Shown one piece after another: positions 38,354-48,473 of a DNA stretch of 64,000 bases. The stretch comes from Marchantia polymorpha subsp. ruderalis (lineage: Eukaryota > Streptophyta > Marchantiopsida > Marchantiales > Marchantiaceae), in NCBI GenBank assembly GCA_037833965.1, contig AP031354.1, forward strand, positions 6,488,001 to 6,552,000, written 5' to 3'. Under the pieces are notes generated by a model, which was not told the DNA's origin, did not search any database, and saw nothing but the letters and a program-made list of their open reading frames with translations. Each line of letters opens with the position of its first letter. Position 1 is the stretch's first letter. The translations under genes were made by a program, and so were the position numbers.

Positions 38354-40204
38354 ATGACCTTCGACCGGGCGGCGGAGAACGTCCCATTCTTGAATTCGCG
38401 ATTCCAATCTCTTGTGCGCGCTGCGCGCATCCAGCTGCTGGCTGCGGAACATTCTCGACGTCGTCGCACAGGAGATTTCTTGTTGATTGAGGGAGAAGTG
38501 AGTGCGCGTGATTTGGAATTGAGGGCGATTAGAGTTTGCCGAGAGAGAAAGAAGCGCGGGCAGTGCGGAAGTAGAATGAGCGGGCGAGCGAACCCCAGGA
38601 ACGCAATGACGAGACCGAGCAGATTGCGGATGGTGCCACTTCGCCTACCGCAGAACGGGCTGCGCGCTTTTGAGGAGCGCTTAATAGCAAGAAAGCTCAA
38701 TTTCTTGCTATGGGGATGGAATTACATTTGCGCGAATATGGTGCGCGAGTGGCTAGAGCCACAGGGACCACCCTCGCGCGGATTGCGTCCGCATGTTGAC
38801 CGGTGGACAGTCCAAGATTGGGCGCAGGCGTTGGGAAGATGTGCTGGCATGCCAGGGCATCTCCTTTTCGACAGTGAGAGCATCAAGGTGACCAAGCAAG
38901 AAGAGGCGCAATTTGTGGAGCTGTTCAAGACCGGGAGGTCTACCAAGAATGGGTACAGGACCCGTGATTACAAGGATCGATTTCGCCGGACTTTGTCCGC
39001 GGCGCTGATGCAATTACTGCAGCCGCACCGCGCCTGCTACATCACATTGTGGCAGGTCTCTTTTGTGGAGTGCGTCATCGAGGGAACTCCAATTCACTGG
39101 GCGAGCATCCTGCACAGGGTGATGCGACAGCACGCGTTTGAGGAGAAGGGGGGAACTCTAAACCATCTTTCTCCTTTCCTCATCAATTTTTATCGACAGC
39201 GGAATTGTTTGACAGCGGCGGAGCTTGAACATTTTCCGCCATTGTCCATCGACCATCCCGGGAAGTATGTGCGGGAGAACGAGGTCGACATTGATGCAGA
39301 GGAGTCACCGACTTCTACCCCATCAAGACGGAGGGACGAAGGGAGGCACACTTCTGCAGCACGAGTGCCGCGGAAGCGGCGATGGAGGGAAGAGTCTGAA
39401 GAGGAGCAGCATCAAGAACCCTCTGCTCCCATTCGACCGCGGCCGCTGTGCGAGCCATACAGCCGGCCGAAGCAGAAGGCACGCAGACTGGTGTTACCAG
39501 CCGACAGTGCGGACACGGCGACAATTGCGACGGAGATAGGAAGTGCGTCGCCAGAGAGGCATGAGGAAGCGCGGACGACCGCAGGAGCGACGGGCCACGC
39601 TGCAACCTCGACGGGAGAGAGGCCGCCTACGGGCCAAGGGCCTCTGGAGTTACCACGTGCGATGCGGACAGATGTTCCGTTTGCGCACAGACGAGCCTCC
39701 GCGGACGGACGAGCCTCCGCGGACCGGCGAACACAAGTGGACGTGGATCTACGCTTACGCGTGGGAAGGAGCAGTCCGCCTGTGCACAGGTCGCCTGTGC
39801 ACAGGACACCTCCACACGTGCCGCCTGTGCACAGGCAAGAATCACCCCCGTTCCAACGTAGGAAGGGGAAGGAGCCGGCGGAAGAACCGCCTACGAGACA
39901 CCGGCCCTCGGGGCCAGACCCTCCGGCGCACCACGCGCCGCAATTTGCGCCTTCGGCGCCAGGGCCTTCGAGCCGAGGAGATACGAGCAGGGAGCGTGCG
40001 GAGGCCGCACCATCGGCGGGAAGTCCGCCGATAGATGCGCCTTCGGCGGTAGGGCCTATAGGCCAAGGAACATCGGGCGTGCGGCCCCCGGCCATGTCGC
40101 CTTCGGCGATGGATGTCCGCGGCACTACGCCTGCGGCGGACAAGGCGCCGGCAATTGCGCCTGCGCACGGGCCGGGCACAGCCCCCACGGACCGATCAAG
40201 GTAG
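38354..40204 (+). CDS. GLE gene, N-terminal domain and low-complexity middle
   Basis: ATG at 38354, 616 codons to a TAG at 40202. Residues 1-80 are basic. Residues about 90-290 form a conserved globular domain shared with copies 1 and 3: LPQNGLRAFEERLI, NFLLWGWNY, VQDWAQALGRCAG, LLFDSESIKV, YITLWQVSFVECVIEG, LSPFLINFYRQRN. From residue 300 the chain is Pro/Arg/Ala-rich and partly built from repeats (PVHR units from the CCTGTGCACAGG palindrome). In outline (a domain followed by linker and coiled coil) it resembles plant 'putative gypsy-type transposon' proteins, but I see no clear homology. The next 1.2 kb continues in the same frame after two TAG codons, so this is probably the front of a protein of about 1,040 residues. 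Confidence 0.65.
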   Translation: MTFDRAAENVPFLNSRFQSLVRAARIQLLAAEHSRRRRTGDFLLIEGEVSARDLELRAIRVCRERKKRGQCGSRMSGRANPRNAMTRPSRLRMVPLRLPQNGLRAFEERLIARKLNFLLWGWNYICANMVREWLEPQGPPSRGLRPHVDRWTVQDWAQALGRCAGMPGHLLFDSESIKVTKQEEAQFVELFKTGRSTKNGYRTRDYKDRFRRTLSAALMQLLQPHRACYITLWQVSFVECVIEGTPIHWASILHRVMRQHAFEEKGGTLNHLSPFLINFYRQRNCLTAAELEHFPPLSIDHPGKYVRENEVDIDAEESPTSTPSRRRDEGRHTSAARVPRKRRWREESEEEQHQEPSAPIRPRPLCEPYSRPKQKARRLVLPADSADTATIATEIGSASPERHEEARTTAGATGHAATSTGERPPTGQGPLELPRAMRTDVPFAHRRASADGRASADRRTQVDVDLRLRVGRSSPPVHRSPVHRTPPHVPPVHRQESPPFQRRKGKEPAEEPPTRHRPSGPDPPAHHAPQFAPSAPGPSSRGDTSRERAEAAPSAGSPPIDAPSAVGPIGQGTSGVRPPAMSPSAMDVRGTTPAADKAPAIAPAHGPGTAPTDRSR

Positions 40205-41473
40205 CAGCAGACGGAGGAGCGGAGTGGCAGTCCGCGGGATGAAATTTCGATGCGCGATGCGCAATCAAACCCCGCGCAGCCACCCTCCGCTCGATCGCCT
40301 TCGGCGGCGGGCGACGGCGACAGATAGCACGCGGTAGACAACCAACAAGCGAGCGACGGGGATGCCGCACGGGTACATCCACCTTCCGCCTTAGACATTT
40401 TGGCGACGAGCAGCGAGGCTGCAGCCGTGCCTTCGCAGGCAGCACACGTCGACGACGTGCAGCCCCACTCGGGGCAGTCGCCGACGCAATCAATGGCGAC
40501 TGAAATTCTCCACTCGGATGATGACGACGGAGGCTCCACGGAAGAAATGTCAGGAGCAGAAGACACCGAGGAGGAGGAGGAGGAAATTGTTGGAGCGCCG
40601 GCGGCGGCGCTCTCTGAGCAGGTGATTCCGTTGCTGCGGTACTTGGATCGCAAGGTCGATAAATACGCCGACCCACTCCAGCCGGGATCTTACATCGAGT
40701 TAGTGCGCAGGCGGACTCGCACTAAAGTCCACACCAGCAAGGTATTAGCTAGAGTGGACCAGGAGTTGAAGGAATTGAAGGAGAAGCATGCGTGCTTGTG
40801 GGGTCAGTACAAGCTTAATCAGAAATTCTACAAGCACTCCGAGAAGATGAAGGATGAGAAACTGGGCGAGCTCACCAAGGAGCAGGTGAAGGTCAAGGAA
40901 GCACTCATTTCTGAGCAGGCCCAGAATCGGATTTTGTCAGAGGAGCTCGTGCGACAGACGCGGTTGTTGGAACAATGTCAGCTCGCACGGCAGGCGGATG
41001 AAGAGTTAATCCGCAGGTTACAGTCAGAGTGTGGCGACTTGAGAGCGCAACGTGCTGAAGCCGAATCGCAATTAGTGATAATTGAAGAGGATCGCAGGAA
41101 GGAGGCGGATCGCACGAAGGTGGAGACGGCGAGGCGAGTCGCCCACTGTCTCAAGGGCTACGCTCACTGGGAAGTGAAGGCGCAGGAGAAACTCACACTG
41201 CGTGAGTTTGAATTGCGCGCAGCCGGGTTGTTGTCAGGCGACAGTAGGAGTCGGCGGAAGGTAGCGAAGAAGCTCGATGCCTTTCTGTCGAAGGCACAGG
41301 ATACCATGTCCGCCCTCGAAGGGGAGGTGTCCGCGGCGTTGCAGAGGTTGGGACTGCGCAGTCGAGCGGAAGATTGGCAGGGTAGGGAGTTAGTGCGCGG
41401 CAGTCGGCCGCGCAGGAGACGTAGTACAGGTTCCGCGGAGTGTAGTGTAGCGTGGTTCCGTGCAGGCGTGTAG
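40205..41473 (+). CDS. GLE gene, acidic patch and C-terminal coiled coil
   Basis: Same frame as the upstream ORF, separated by TAG at 40202 and TAG at 40325. No ATG lies at the apparent start near 40400 (the codon is TTG), so independent translation would need an internal ATG, for example 40493. It encodes an acidic stretch (EILHSDDDDGG, then TEEEEEEIVG), the conserved LLRYLDRKVDKYADP and YIELVRRRTRTKV motifs, about 150 residues of coiled coil, and a C-terminal helical part (VAHCLKGYAHWEVKAQEKL, then KKLDAFLSKAQ). Copy 1 has the same order. Function unknown; the coiled coil suggests self-assembly, as in gag-like proteins, which is inference. Confidence 0.6.
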
Positions 41474-41509
41474 CGTAGTGCAGTGTAGTGTTAGGTAGGA
41501 CTTAGAAGG

Positions 41510-41517
41510 TATAAAAT
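41510..41517 (+). promoter_or_regulatory. TATA-like box downstream of the GLE gene
   Basis: GGTATAAAATAG, 37 bp after the gene's stop codon and just before the two 3' modules. In a solo-LTR model it would drive the retroelement transcript, with U3 to its left and R/U5 to its right. Confidence 0.45.
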
Positions 41518-41549
41518 AGTTCCAGGCGTTTTGCCTGGGGTTCTTTCCC

Positions 41550-42484
41550 ATCAGAAGTGCAGATCAGGAACCCATTTCCTTTGCGTGTTTGTGTCCTTGA
41601 GTTCTGTCACCACGCACGAGGAGTTACAACTTAGCGTTCCGCATTTTGTAGCTGAAGGCCTTCGGCCGAATGTTCAGAGCTAGTACATTGGTTAGAGACT
41701 TGAGTAGTTCGGATCTGCACCTGCGGGTGACTGCCGATGCTCAGAGCCAGTGACTAGTTAGATACTTGAACAGTTTCGCCCCTACACCTTCGAGTGTTTC
41801 TTTCTGATTGTACTCCTTTGGGATTTTTCCCCTGAATGCCAAAGTGAAGTTTTGCTACTTCGTGTAAGCCTTGGTTGTAAATTCAGGTTACGCTGCAGCA
41901 GGTGCCTTGAGGGTAACCCCTGTAGTATTTCTGGGAATGACAAGTGCCTGAGAATTCAAACTCTTCAATAGACTGTTGTTGTGTTACTGGAATGTTTCAC
42001 AGTGAGTCCTTCAGTGCGGACCTGTGTTCTCTGCGCGTTTTGTGAGTTGAGAGTGTTGTTCACCGCGTATGAGTGACTTCGATCCGAAGTAGGTAGTCCA
42101 AACCGGGTTTCCTACACTAGCAGCAAGCTAGTGGAAGTGTTGTAAAAGCCGGAGTTGGAAGTCACTGCCCGCAGCTTTGCCGAGTGTGCTCTTGAGAGAC
42201 TTTCCCCCTGAAATCTTGAAGTAGAGGTCCTAACGGATCTCTAGGTTGTGTTTCTGTAGTTTCAGGTGTGTGTGTGTGTGTGTGTGTTACGCTGCACTGT
42301 GCGACCTCCGAGTGCGCTCCGAGTGGACACTTGCAGTATTTCTGGGAGTGACAGTCGCCTGAGAATTCAAACTCATCAATAGTCTGTTAAACGTGACACT
42401 TTGTACCCTGTGTGTTCCTCTGTCCCTGTGGGTTCGACCTTTCTACCACTATATTGCAGTTTTAGCCTTTAGTGGGTTATTACA
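41550..42484 (+). repeat. Two tandem 3' modules and U5-like end of GLE copy 2
   Basis: Modules at about 41580-41990 and 42015-42400 are diverged direct repeats. Each begins with a GTTTGTG/GTTTTGTGAGTTG...TGTTCACC-type start, contains a TTTTTCCCCTGAA-type word, and ends TATTTCTGGGA-TGACA then CCTGAGAATTCAAACTC-TCAATAG. The second has a long GT microsatellite (42269-42287), as does copy 1. The last 80 bp hold CCCTGTGGGTTCGACC, a word common near the end of plant LTRs. Confidence 0.7.
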
Positions 42485-43600
42485 CTTGTAATCACTTTTC
42501 TTCTCCAATCTACCTTCGGATTATATTGCTCCATCCATGGCATTCCAAGGATGACATCATATTGAGCTAAACAAATTACTTTCCATTCAATGCTCTCCTT
42601 GTATCTACCTATGGATAATTTTACACTTTGTGGTAGTGTTTCTATCACTTCAGTTTGCTCGTTTGGCAATTCAACTTCTTCACTCATGTCGTTCATCAAC
42701 ATCAAACTTAACTTCATAGCAACACTACTTGATAGAAAATTCTCAATTGCTCTAGGATCAATTAAAACTCTCATCTTGTGTACTTTTATGAAATTATCAG
42801 TGACAATGAGTTGAGCTTGCTTCTTACTCCTTCCATGAGCTCCCAACCATTGCGCTCTTCCAACCTCGCCTTTTTTTTGCTTTGTAGAACCAGTAAGGCC
42901 GCGAGGCAAGTTTACTGGTGAAATTCGTTTCTTGAAACTTCTTACTCCACCTCTTCATACTCTATCCCCTCCATGTTATTGAACGGTCGTCGCTGCATGA
43001 GCCGTCCTCCTTGTGGTGTCGGCCGAATTCAACAAAACTTGGCAATGTGACCCATTCGTCCACATGCATAGCATTGACGATTGTCACAAACTCCAACTCC
43101 TACTCTAATCATTCCGTTATTTGCATAACCTTCTTGCAAATTTGGAACTCCTGGTCGTTGAATCTCACCTTCAAATCTTGATGATGGTACTCTTGTTGGT
43201 GCAAAACTTTCTCTACGTCAAAGATTTCCCAACTCCATCGATGTTGGACCAGATGGATTTCAAAAATTGCTTACTGGTTCACCTTGTGTGACATCAAAAG
43301 CACCCAAAATTCGTTGAACAATTGTGATTGCTTCATTCATAGTAGATGGATTGCTTACCATCACAACCTTTCGAATTTGATCCTTCAACCCTCGTTTGAA
43401 CACGTCCAAGGCTTCTGCTCCACTCATATTTATGATAGATACTTGAAGATCACAAAATTCTTCAATGTACTTATGAATACCTCCTTTCAATACTTCAGAT
43501 CCCACAACTTTATTCTTGCAGTTTGAAGAGAATCCACCTCTTGAAAATTTTGCACAAGTCCTTCCTGCATTCCACTCCACGAAATGGTAGCACCTCTTTC
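42485..43600 (-). pseudogene. Chromovirus gag and protease (5' part of gypsy family 1)
   Basis: Minus strand. The gag C-terminal half is at 43580-43260 (IHKYIEEFCDLQVSIINMSG, then ALDVFKRGLKDQIRKVV). A CCHC zinc knuckle at about 43090-43040 reads CYACGRMGHIAKFC, followed by a stop. An aspartic protease-like domain is at 42909-42485 (MRVLIDPRAIENFLSS in place of the usual Asp-Ser/Thr-Gly-Ala, and YDVILGMPWMEQYNP). The 5' end of gag is cut off at 43600, where the LTR of another gypsy element begins. Polyprotein continuity with the pol at 34.1-37.1 kb is broken by GLE copy 2. Confidence 0.85.
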
Positions 43601-44400
43601 TGCAACCTCCGGGCTGACTCTCACTCAGGTTTACCTCTGATGGCTTTGTGGTAGCCCATCATGGTTCTAGAAGACTAGGATTCATTCTCTCACTCATGTC
43701 TCAAACACTTTCTCTCGCAAACTCTCCATGTATCACTCCAACTCACACACAAACTCTCCTCACATCACTCTCTTCACATAAACGCAAACACACGTCGATA
43801 CTCCAAGATACTCAAATACTTCACTCCTTCATTATTGAAACAAGTCCTCACACATGACTCTCCAAACTTGCTTGAGAGGTGCTACTCTAACTCTCTATTT
43901 ATACTACTTGAGAAGTTACCATAGTAACATGTGGTAATTTCTCCTAACTTACTTTTACCTAGGTAAGTTTGACTAACCCTCTCTATGTGGCAACATGCCA
44001 TTGGAAACTTTTAAACTTCTACAAGCTTCTTAGCCACTAAGTAAACACTAGAGTTAGTCTAGCCAATCATCTTTCATACATTTTAGTCTAACCAATCAAA
44101 TTCAAACTTTAAGTCAAATATCTAATCCCTTGGAACTAGAACTTTTGTATAAGACAAAATAGAAGTGCTCACTCTTTGTAAAAGACAAAATAGAAGTGCT
44201 CACTTCACTCTTCTAGAACTCCGCTACTTAATCCGCCAACTATAGACATTGTAGCCAAACTTAGTCATGACTAGATAATTTTAGTTATAACTAACTAGTT
44301 TAGTCATAACTTGCTAGACTTAGCTATGCCTTGGCTAATCGTACTTAATCACTTGATCACTTCTAGTACTTAGTACATATGTGGAACACCCGGTCTTACA
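43601..44400 (-). repeat. 3' LTR of gypsy family 2
   Basis: TGCAACCTCCGG...CGGTCTTACA on the plus strand, 800 bp. On the minus strand it follows the end of integrase and a purine tract (ATCCGGGGGTAAA at 44401-44413). A TATA-like box, TATAAATAGAG, lies on the minus strand at 43893-43903. Copies: 2961-3788 (solo), 31025-31256 (fragment) and 55549-56289 (decayed). Confidence 0.9.
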
Positions 44401-44423
44401 TTTACCCCCGGATCAAGATTTCA

Positions 44424-45640
44424 CTACGCCCTCGGAGTGAAAGAATCTGATCTTCGATGGAATAACTTCAACTTGTCGTGGTTGACTCGATCGAAGTGAC
44501 GTCCTCCTAACTCCTTGATGTCATAAGTGAAATTTCCCCACACCTTCTCAACTACGAAAGGACCAAAGTACTTGGGAAGAAACTTTTTCATTGCTCTCTT
44601 GTATCTAATTGCGTCAAAGAGCATCACCCAATCACCTTTCTTGAACGGCTTCAAGTTGTGATTTCCACTTCGTTTGTCGTGATACTTCTTTTGCAACTGT
44701 TGAGCACGCTTCACTCGTACCATGGCCAAAGCTCGAGCTTCCTCCAACTCCATCAGCTGTTGCTGGCGAGACTTGACAGCTTCCACTCCATTCGCTTTCT
44801 TCATTTTCTGCTGAATCGTTGTGAATGTTGTCAAGTCAAACTGTATGAAAAGTTTTGACTCAACTCCATACACCATCCGAAAAGGTGAGTATCCGGTAGA
44901 TGTCTTCCATGTTGTGCGATACTCCCATAAGATAGCATGAAGACTCTTGTCCCAATTGTGTTGACTCCCGTCCATGTCTGCATCCTTGGCCAACATCATA
45001 CACAAAGTGTAGTTGGTCCGCTCCGCCAACCCGTTAGCATTAGGTTTGTAGGAAGTGGTCACTCGAGCCTTGATGGAAAAGTTTCCAACATGGCTTGAAC
45101 TATACTTCCCACAAATTCTCCTCCTCTATCTGATACTAATTCCAATGGACAACCAAATCGAGTAATGATTCTCTCATACAAAAATCTACCAACCTCCTTC
45201 TCATTGGTAGATTTAAGTAATCTTGCCTCTACCCACTTTGTAAGATAATCTGTAGCTATCACAATGAACTTATTCCCTCGAGGAGTAAGATTCAAAGGAC
45301 CTACAAAATCTATTCCCCACTTTTCAAAAGGACCTAACACTGGTACAGAAATCATAGGATGGGTTTTCATGGACTTTTTAGCAAAAGCTTGACACACATC
45401 ACAACTTTTGCAATATTCCACACAATCCTTAAAAATACCCTTCCAATGATAACCAGCATCAAGAATTTTGAAGGCAGTTACCTTCTCCGCAAAATGTCCT
45501 CCACATATTGCACCATCATGAAACTCCTTCATGAGTTGTAGTGCCTCTCCTCTCCCAACCGCCCTTCGTAAAAGTCTGTCAGCTCCTTGATGAAAAAGTA
45601 CTTTTTCCATGATCATGTAAGGTTGACATCTCTTCACCAA
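44424..45640 (-). pseudogene. Gypsy family 2 integrase
   Basis: Minus strand in two overlapping frames (45640-45059 and 45062-44424), so there is one frameshift. The zinc domain His/Cys residues are in HDGAICGGHFAEKV and YCKSCDVCQAF. Catalytic Asp residues are in WGIDFVGPL and LVSDRGGEF, and Glu in NANGLAERTNY. A C-terminal part, FKKGDWVMLFD, and a GPFVVEKV beta segment follow. No chromodomain is seen. It ends with a stop 10 bp before the purine tract. Confidence 0.9.
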
Positions 45641-45777
45641 TGCATTTTCTCCCTTTGATGCATTCCTTGAGGAAACTCTCCTCTAAAGATGAAATCCCAA
45701 ATTTCCTTGTACTCCTCCGGTACTGTTGTCACCGTGTCCATGACCAGCAAGTACTCATCCGGAAAGGTGTCATCTAC

Positions 45778-47288
45778 TTACTGATCTCCTCCATCATCAT
45801 ATGCTCTCGACATCAAATCCGCATTAGGATGCTTCTTTCCAGGTCTATCCTCAATGGTATAATCAAACTCTGCTAGTAGTAGCTTCCATCTAGCTATCCT
45901 CCCTTCAGCATTAGGCTTGTTGAAAATGTATTTCAAAGCCTTATGATCAGTCACTATAGTGAATCTTCCACCCAACAAATAATGTCAAAACTTCTTAAGT
46001 GAGAAGATTACAGCTAAGGCCTCTCTCTCTATCACTAAGTAGTTCTTCTCCGCTTGAACCATCTGTCTACTAGCATAGGCAATTGGATGATCATGCTTTT
46101 CATCATCTAATTGACTCAAGGTGCATACTACAGCAATATTTGATGCATCTGTGTAGAGAATGAAAGGTATACCCCAATCCGGTTTTGCCAAAATTGGAGC
46201 CGTCACCAACGCCTTCTTGAGAACTTCGAACTCCGTCTTTGCAGCTTCATCCTTGAAAATGAGTTCGTACTCCACTCACTTCTTCATGTAATTCGTCAAG
46301 GCATGAGCTTTGTTGGAGAAGGACAAGATGAACCGTCGATAGTACCCCACCATACCGAGGAATTGCATCAACTTGGTTAAAGTCGCCGGAAAAGGTAACT
46401 CCATGATCCGTGTCACCTTCTCTAGATCCACCGCTTTACCATCCTTGGAGATGATATGCCCCAACAATAGGCCTTCCTCACATCCAAAAATGCATTTTTT
46501 TGGATTGAGTGAAGCCTTAGCTTCCTCCAGCCGTTTAAGTATTTTGATCAAATGATCAAAATGATCCGCTTTCCTCCCGTAAACACAAAAATCATCTATG
46601 AAATCCTTTTAATGAAAGGTTCCAACACTCTATTCATGAACCTTTGAAAAGTGGCAGGAGCATTACATAGACCAAACGGCATCACTCTAAAAGCGAAGGT
46701 TCCCCATGGAGAAGTAAAAGTGGTTTTGAGTTGGTCTTCTAAGGCAATTTGGATTTGATTATAGCCACTATAACCATCTCCAAAACTATACCACTCATGG
46801 CTAGCAACCTCTTCTAGAATCTCATCTATGAAAGTCAAGGGATAGTAGTCTTTCTTTGTGACAGCATTCAACTTTTTGTAATCTACGCACACTCGTAGCT
46901 TACCATTCTTTTTCTTCACTATCACAATTGGAGACACCCATTCAGAATTTTCTACCTCGTAGATGAAGCCAACCTCCTTGAGCTTGTCGATCTCCTCCTT
47001 CACCACAAGAGCCGTAGGTGGATTTTTTTGGCGTTGCTTTTGCCGAATACGACGAGCTTTCTTCTCCAACTCGATGCGATGAGTCTCCAACGTCACATGC
47101 TTAAGATCTTTGTAACTAAAGGCAAAAACATGAATATATTTGCGAAATATATCCAGAAACCTTGCCTTTTCCTCCTTGGTAACCTTGGAACCAAACCTGA
47201 GAGTGGACTGTCGTCGACACACCTCCTCTTCGTTCATCTCCACTTTGTCAGGATCTTTCTTCACTCCAGGCCTAGGCAACAATTCCAT
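45778..47288 (-). pseudogene. Gypsy family 2 reverse transcriptase and RNase H
   Basis: Minus strand. RT at 47288-46596 has VSPIVIVKKKNGKLRVCVDY, YSGYNQIQIA and RVMPFGLCNAPATFQRFMN. The catalytic FIDDF at about 46590-46600 falls just after a frameshift that ends the first frame at IKRIS. The thumb and connection (LGHIISKDG, FLGMVGYYRRFI) are at 46551-46276. RNase H has LYTDASNIAV at 46275-45985, with a stop after LKKF, and TDHKALKYIFNKP with HPNADLMSRAY at 45978-45778. At least three disruptions mean it is inactive. Confidence 0.9.
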
Positions 47289-47408
47289 GGCAGCAATGAC
47301 TTGTACTTGAACATTATCATCAGAAGAGTACTCCGATGATGTTTCTTGATCAAAAGTTGAGATGTCTGTGTCAACTTCTGAAAAGCTACCACTCTCTTCA
47401 CTCTCAGA

Positions 47409-48200
47409 TTACCAATACTCGTCAGTTGGTCTATCTGAGTCAGTGGTGGATTCCACTCCTCTCGTCAAAAGAACCTTAACTCGATGGTTCTTTGGGCCTA
47501 TCCTCAAATAGCCCTTGTGCCATCGGTCCGTAGTCCTTACCGCCCTCAACCAAGGACGTCCCAACAGCAAGTCGTAGCTAGCTTCCTTGAAAATTTGGAA
47601 GGAAAGCAAAGTTTGCACTCCTCTCACACTAACCACAACTTTGTCTACCACCCCTAGTGGTCTTACCTTCTGTTTGTTGGCCATACCAACAATTATGCTA
47701 GAAGGTCTAGAAGGTTGCATACCCAACTTCTGCATCAACCTCTCAGACATGGCATTCACAACCGATCCACCATCAACCAACACATCTGATACATCATGTC
47801 CATTGATCCTCACTTTGATCTTTGAAGCATGTGTACATACCTCCGAAGCAGCCGCATCCATCACACCAACTCCCACATTGGTCATATGAGCCTTCCCCTT
47901 GGATTTTCGCTTCTTGGTCCTTGTGGAGCTAAGACCTCCTCTTAACTCCTTCCGAATGGCTGGATTCAAGGCAATCAGTTGACCAAGTGTTATATTGGCC
48001 TTCTGATTTCCTACATCCTCCACCATGTCATACTTAGCTTGAGAAGATGAAATGGAAAAGTCATCCATGCCCAACTTCTTCCTTGGTACTCTTGGTTGAC
48101 TCACTCCACTTGACCGTGTACTTCGACTTGGCGTGTCCTCCATGAAAATCGACTCGTCCGCAAATCGGGCACGCTTCTTCTCATGAGCAAGGATATCCAC
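47409..48200 (-). CDS. Gypsy family 2 protease region
   Basis: A 263-codon open minus-strand frame. A basic linker (AHEKKRARFADES, TRTKKRKSKGKAHM) leads to a retropepsin-like domain: VLVDGGSVVNAMS (the plant form of the active-site Asp-Gly-Gly/Ala), IVGMANKQKVRPLG and YDLLLGRPWLRAV. The zinc knuckle just upstream at about 48390-48340 (CFSCGGPHF, stop, RNC) is damaged. Part of a gag-pol polyprotein of a retrotransposon. Confidence 0.85.
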   Translation of the reverse strand: MDILAHEKKRARFADESIFMEDTPSRSTRSSGVSQPRVPRKKLGMDDFSISSSQAKYDMVEDVGNQKANITLGQLIALNPAIRKELRGGLSSTRTKKRKSKGKAHMTNVGVGVMDAAASEVCTHASKIKVRINGHDVSDVLVDGGSVVNAMSERLMQKLGMQPSRPSSIIVGMANKQKVRPLGVVDKVVVSVRGVQTLLSFQIFKEASYDLLLGRPWLRAVRTTDRWHKGYLRIGPKNHRVKVLLTRGVESTTDSDRPTDEYW

Positions 48201-48473
48201 TTTCGATTTTGAGCTCTCCCCTTTCTCAAAAGTGCATTGATGAGGGAATACATCAATGGATGCTACTCCCTTATCGTTGGCTTGTTGCGTGGCCGGTGCA
48301 TTGTTGTTGTGCCGAACTCCATCATGTTGTCGAGGGTTAGGACAATTCCTCTAAAAATGAGGACCTCCGCAAGAAAAGCAAGAAACCGCAAAGTTTCCTG
48401 AAGGTGGATTTCCTCTTGGAGGATAATTTCCATACCCCCTAGAGCCTCGTACTACGTTCTGATTCTTCTTCTC

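Larger units (their letters stand above)
37111..42484 (+). mobile_element. GLE copy 2: 5.37-kb TG...CA element carrying a gene
   Basis: Starts TGTGGTACCCC and ends GTTATTACA. It is flanked by an exact 5-bp duplication CTTGT (37106-37110 and 42485-42489). It sits inside the chromovirus between protease and RT, on the opposite strand. Layout: G+C-rich leader (37111-38353), a long open gene (38354-41473 with two TAG codons), a TATA-like box (41510-41517), then two leader-like modules and a U5-like end. No direct or inverted terminal repeats were found. TG...CA ends with a 5-bp duplication fit LTR integration; a lone unit without internal retroviral genes fits a solo LTR. Confidence 0.8.

Noticed and set aside
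39412-40653. 413-codon minus-strand open frame in the G+C-rich part of GLE copy 2
   Set aside because: It is antisense to the conserved plus-strand gene, is made of low-complexity Ser/Ala/Gly/Arg runs, and has no counterpart in copy 1.
42420-42450. tRNA gene suggested by the GGGTTCGACC word
   Set aside because: There is no acceptor stem or anticodon arm around it; the word is common in the end of plant LTRs.
37111-42484. Conventional short LTRs at both ends of GLE copy 2
   Set aside because: The first few hundred bases are not repeated near the 3' end; the only direct repeats are the two internal 3' modules.
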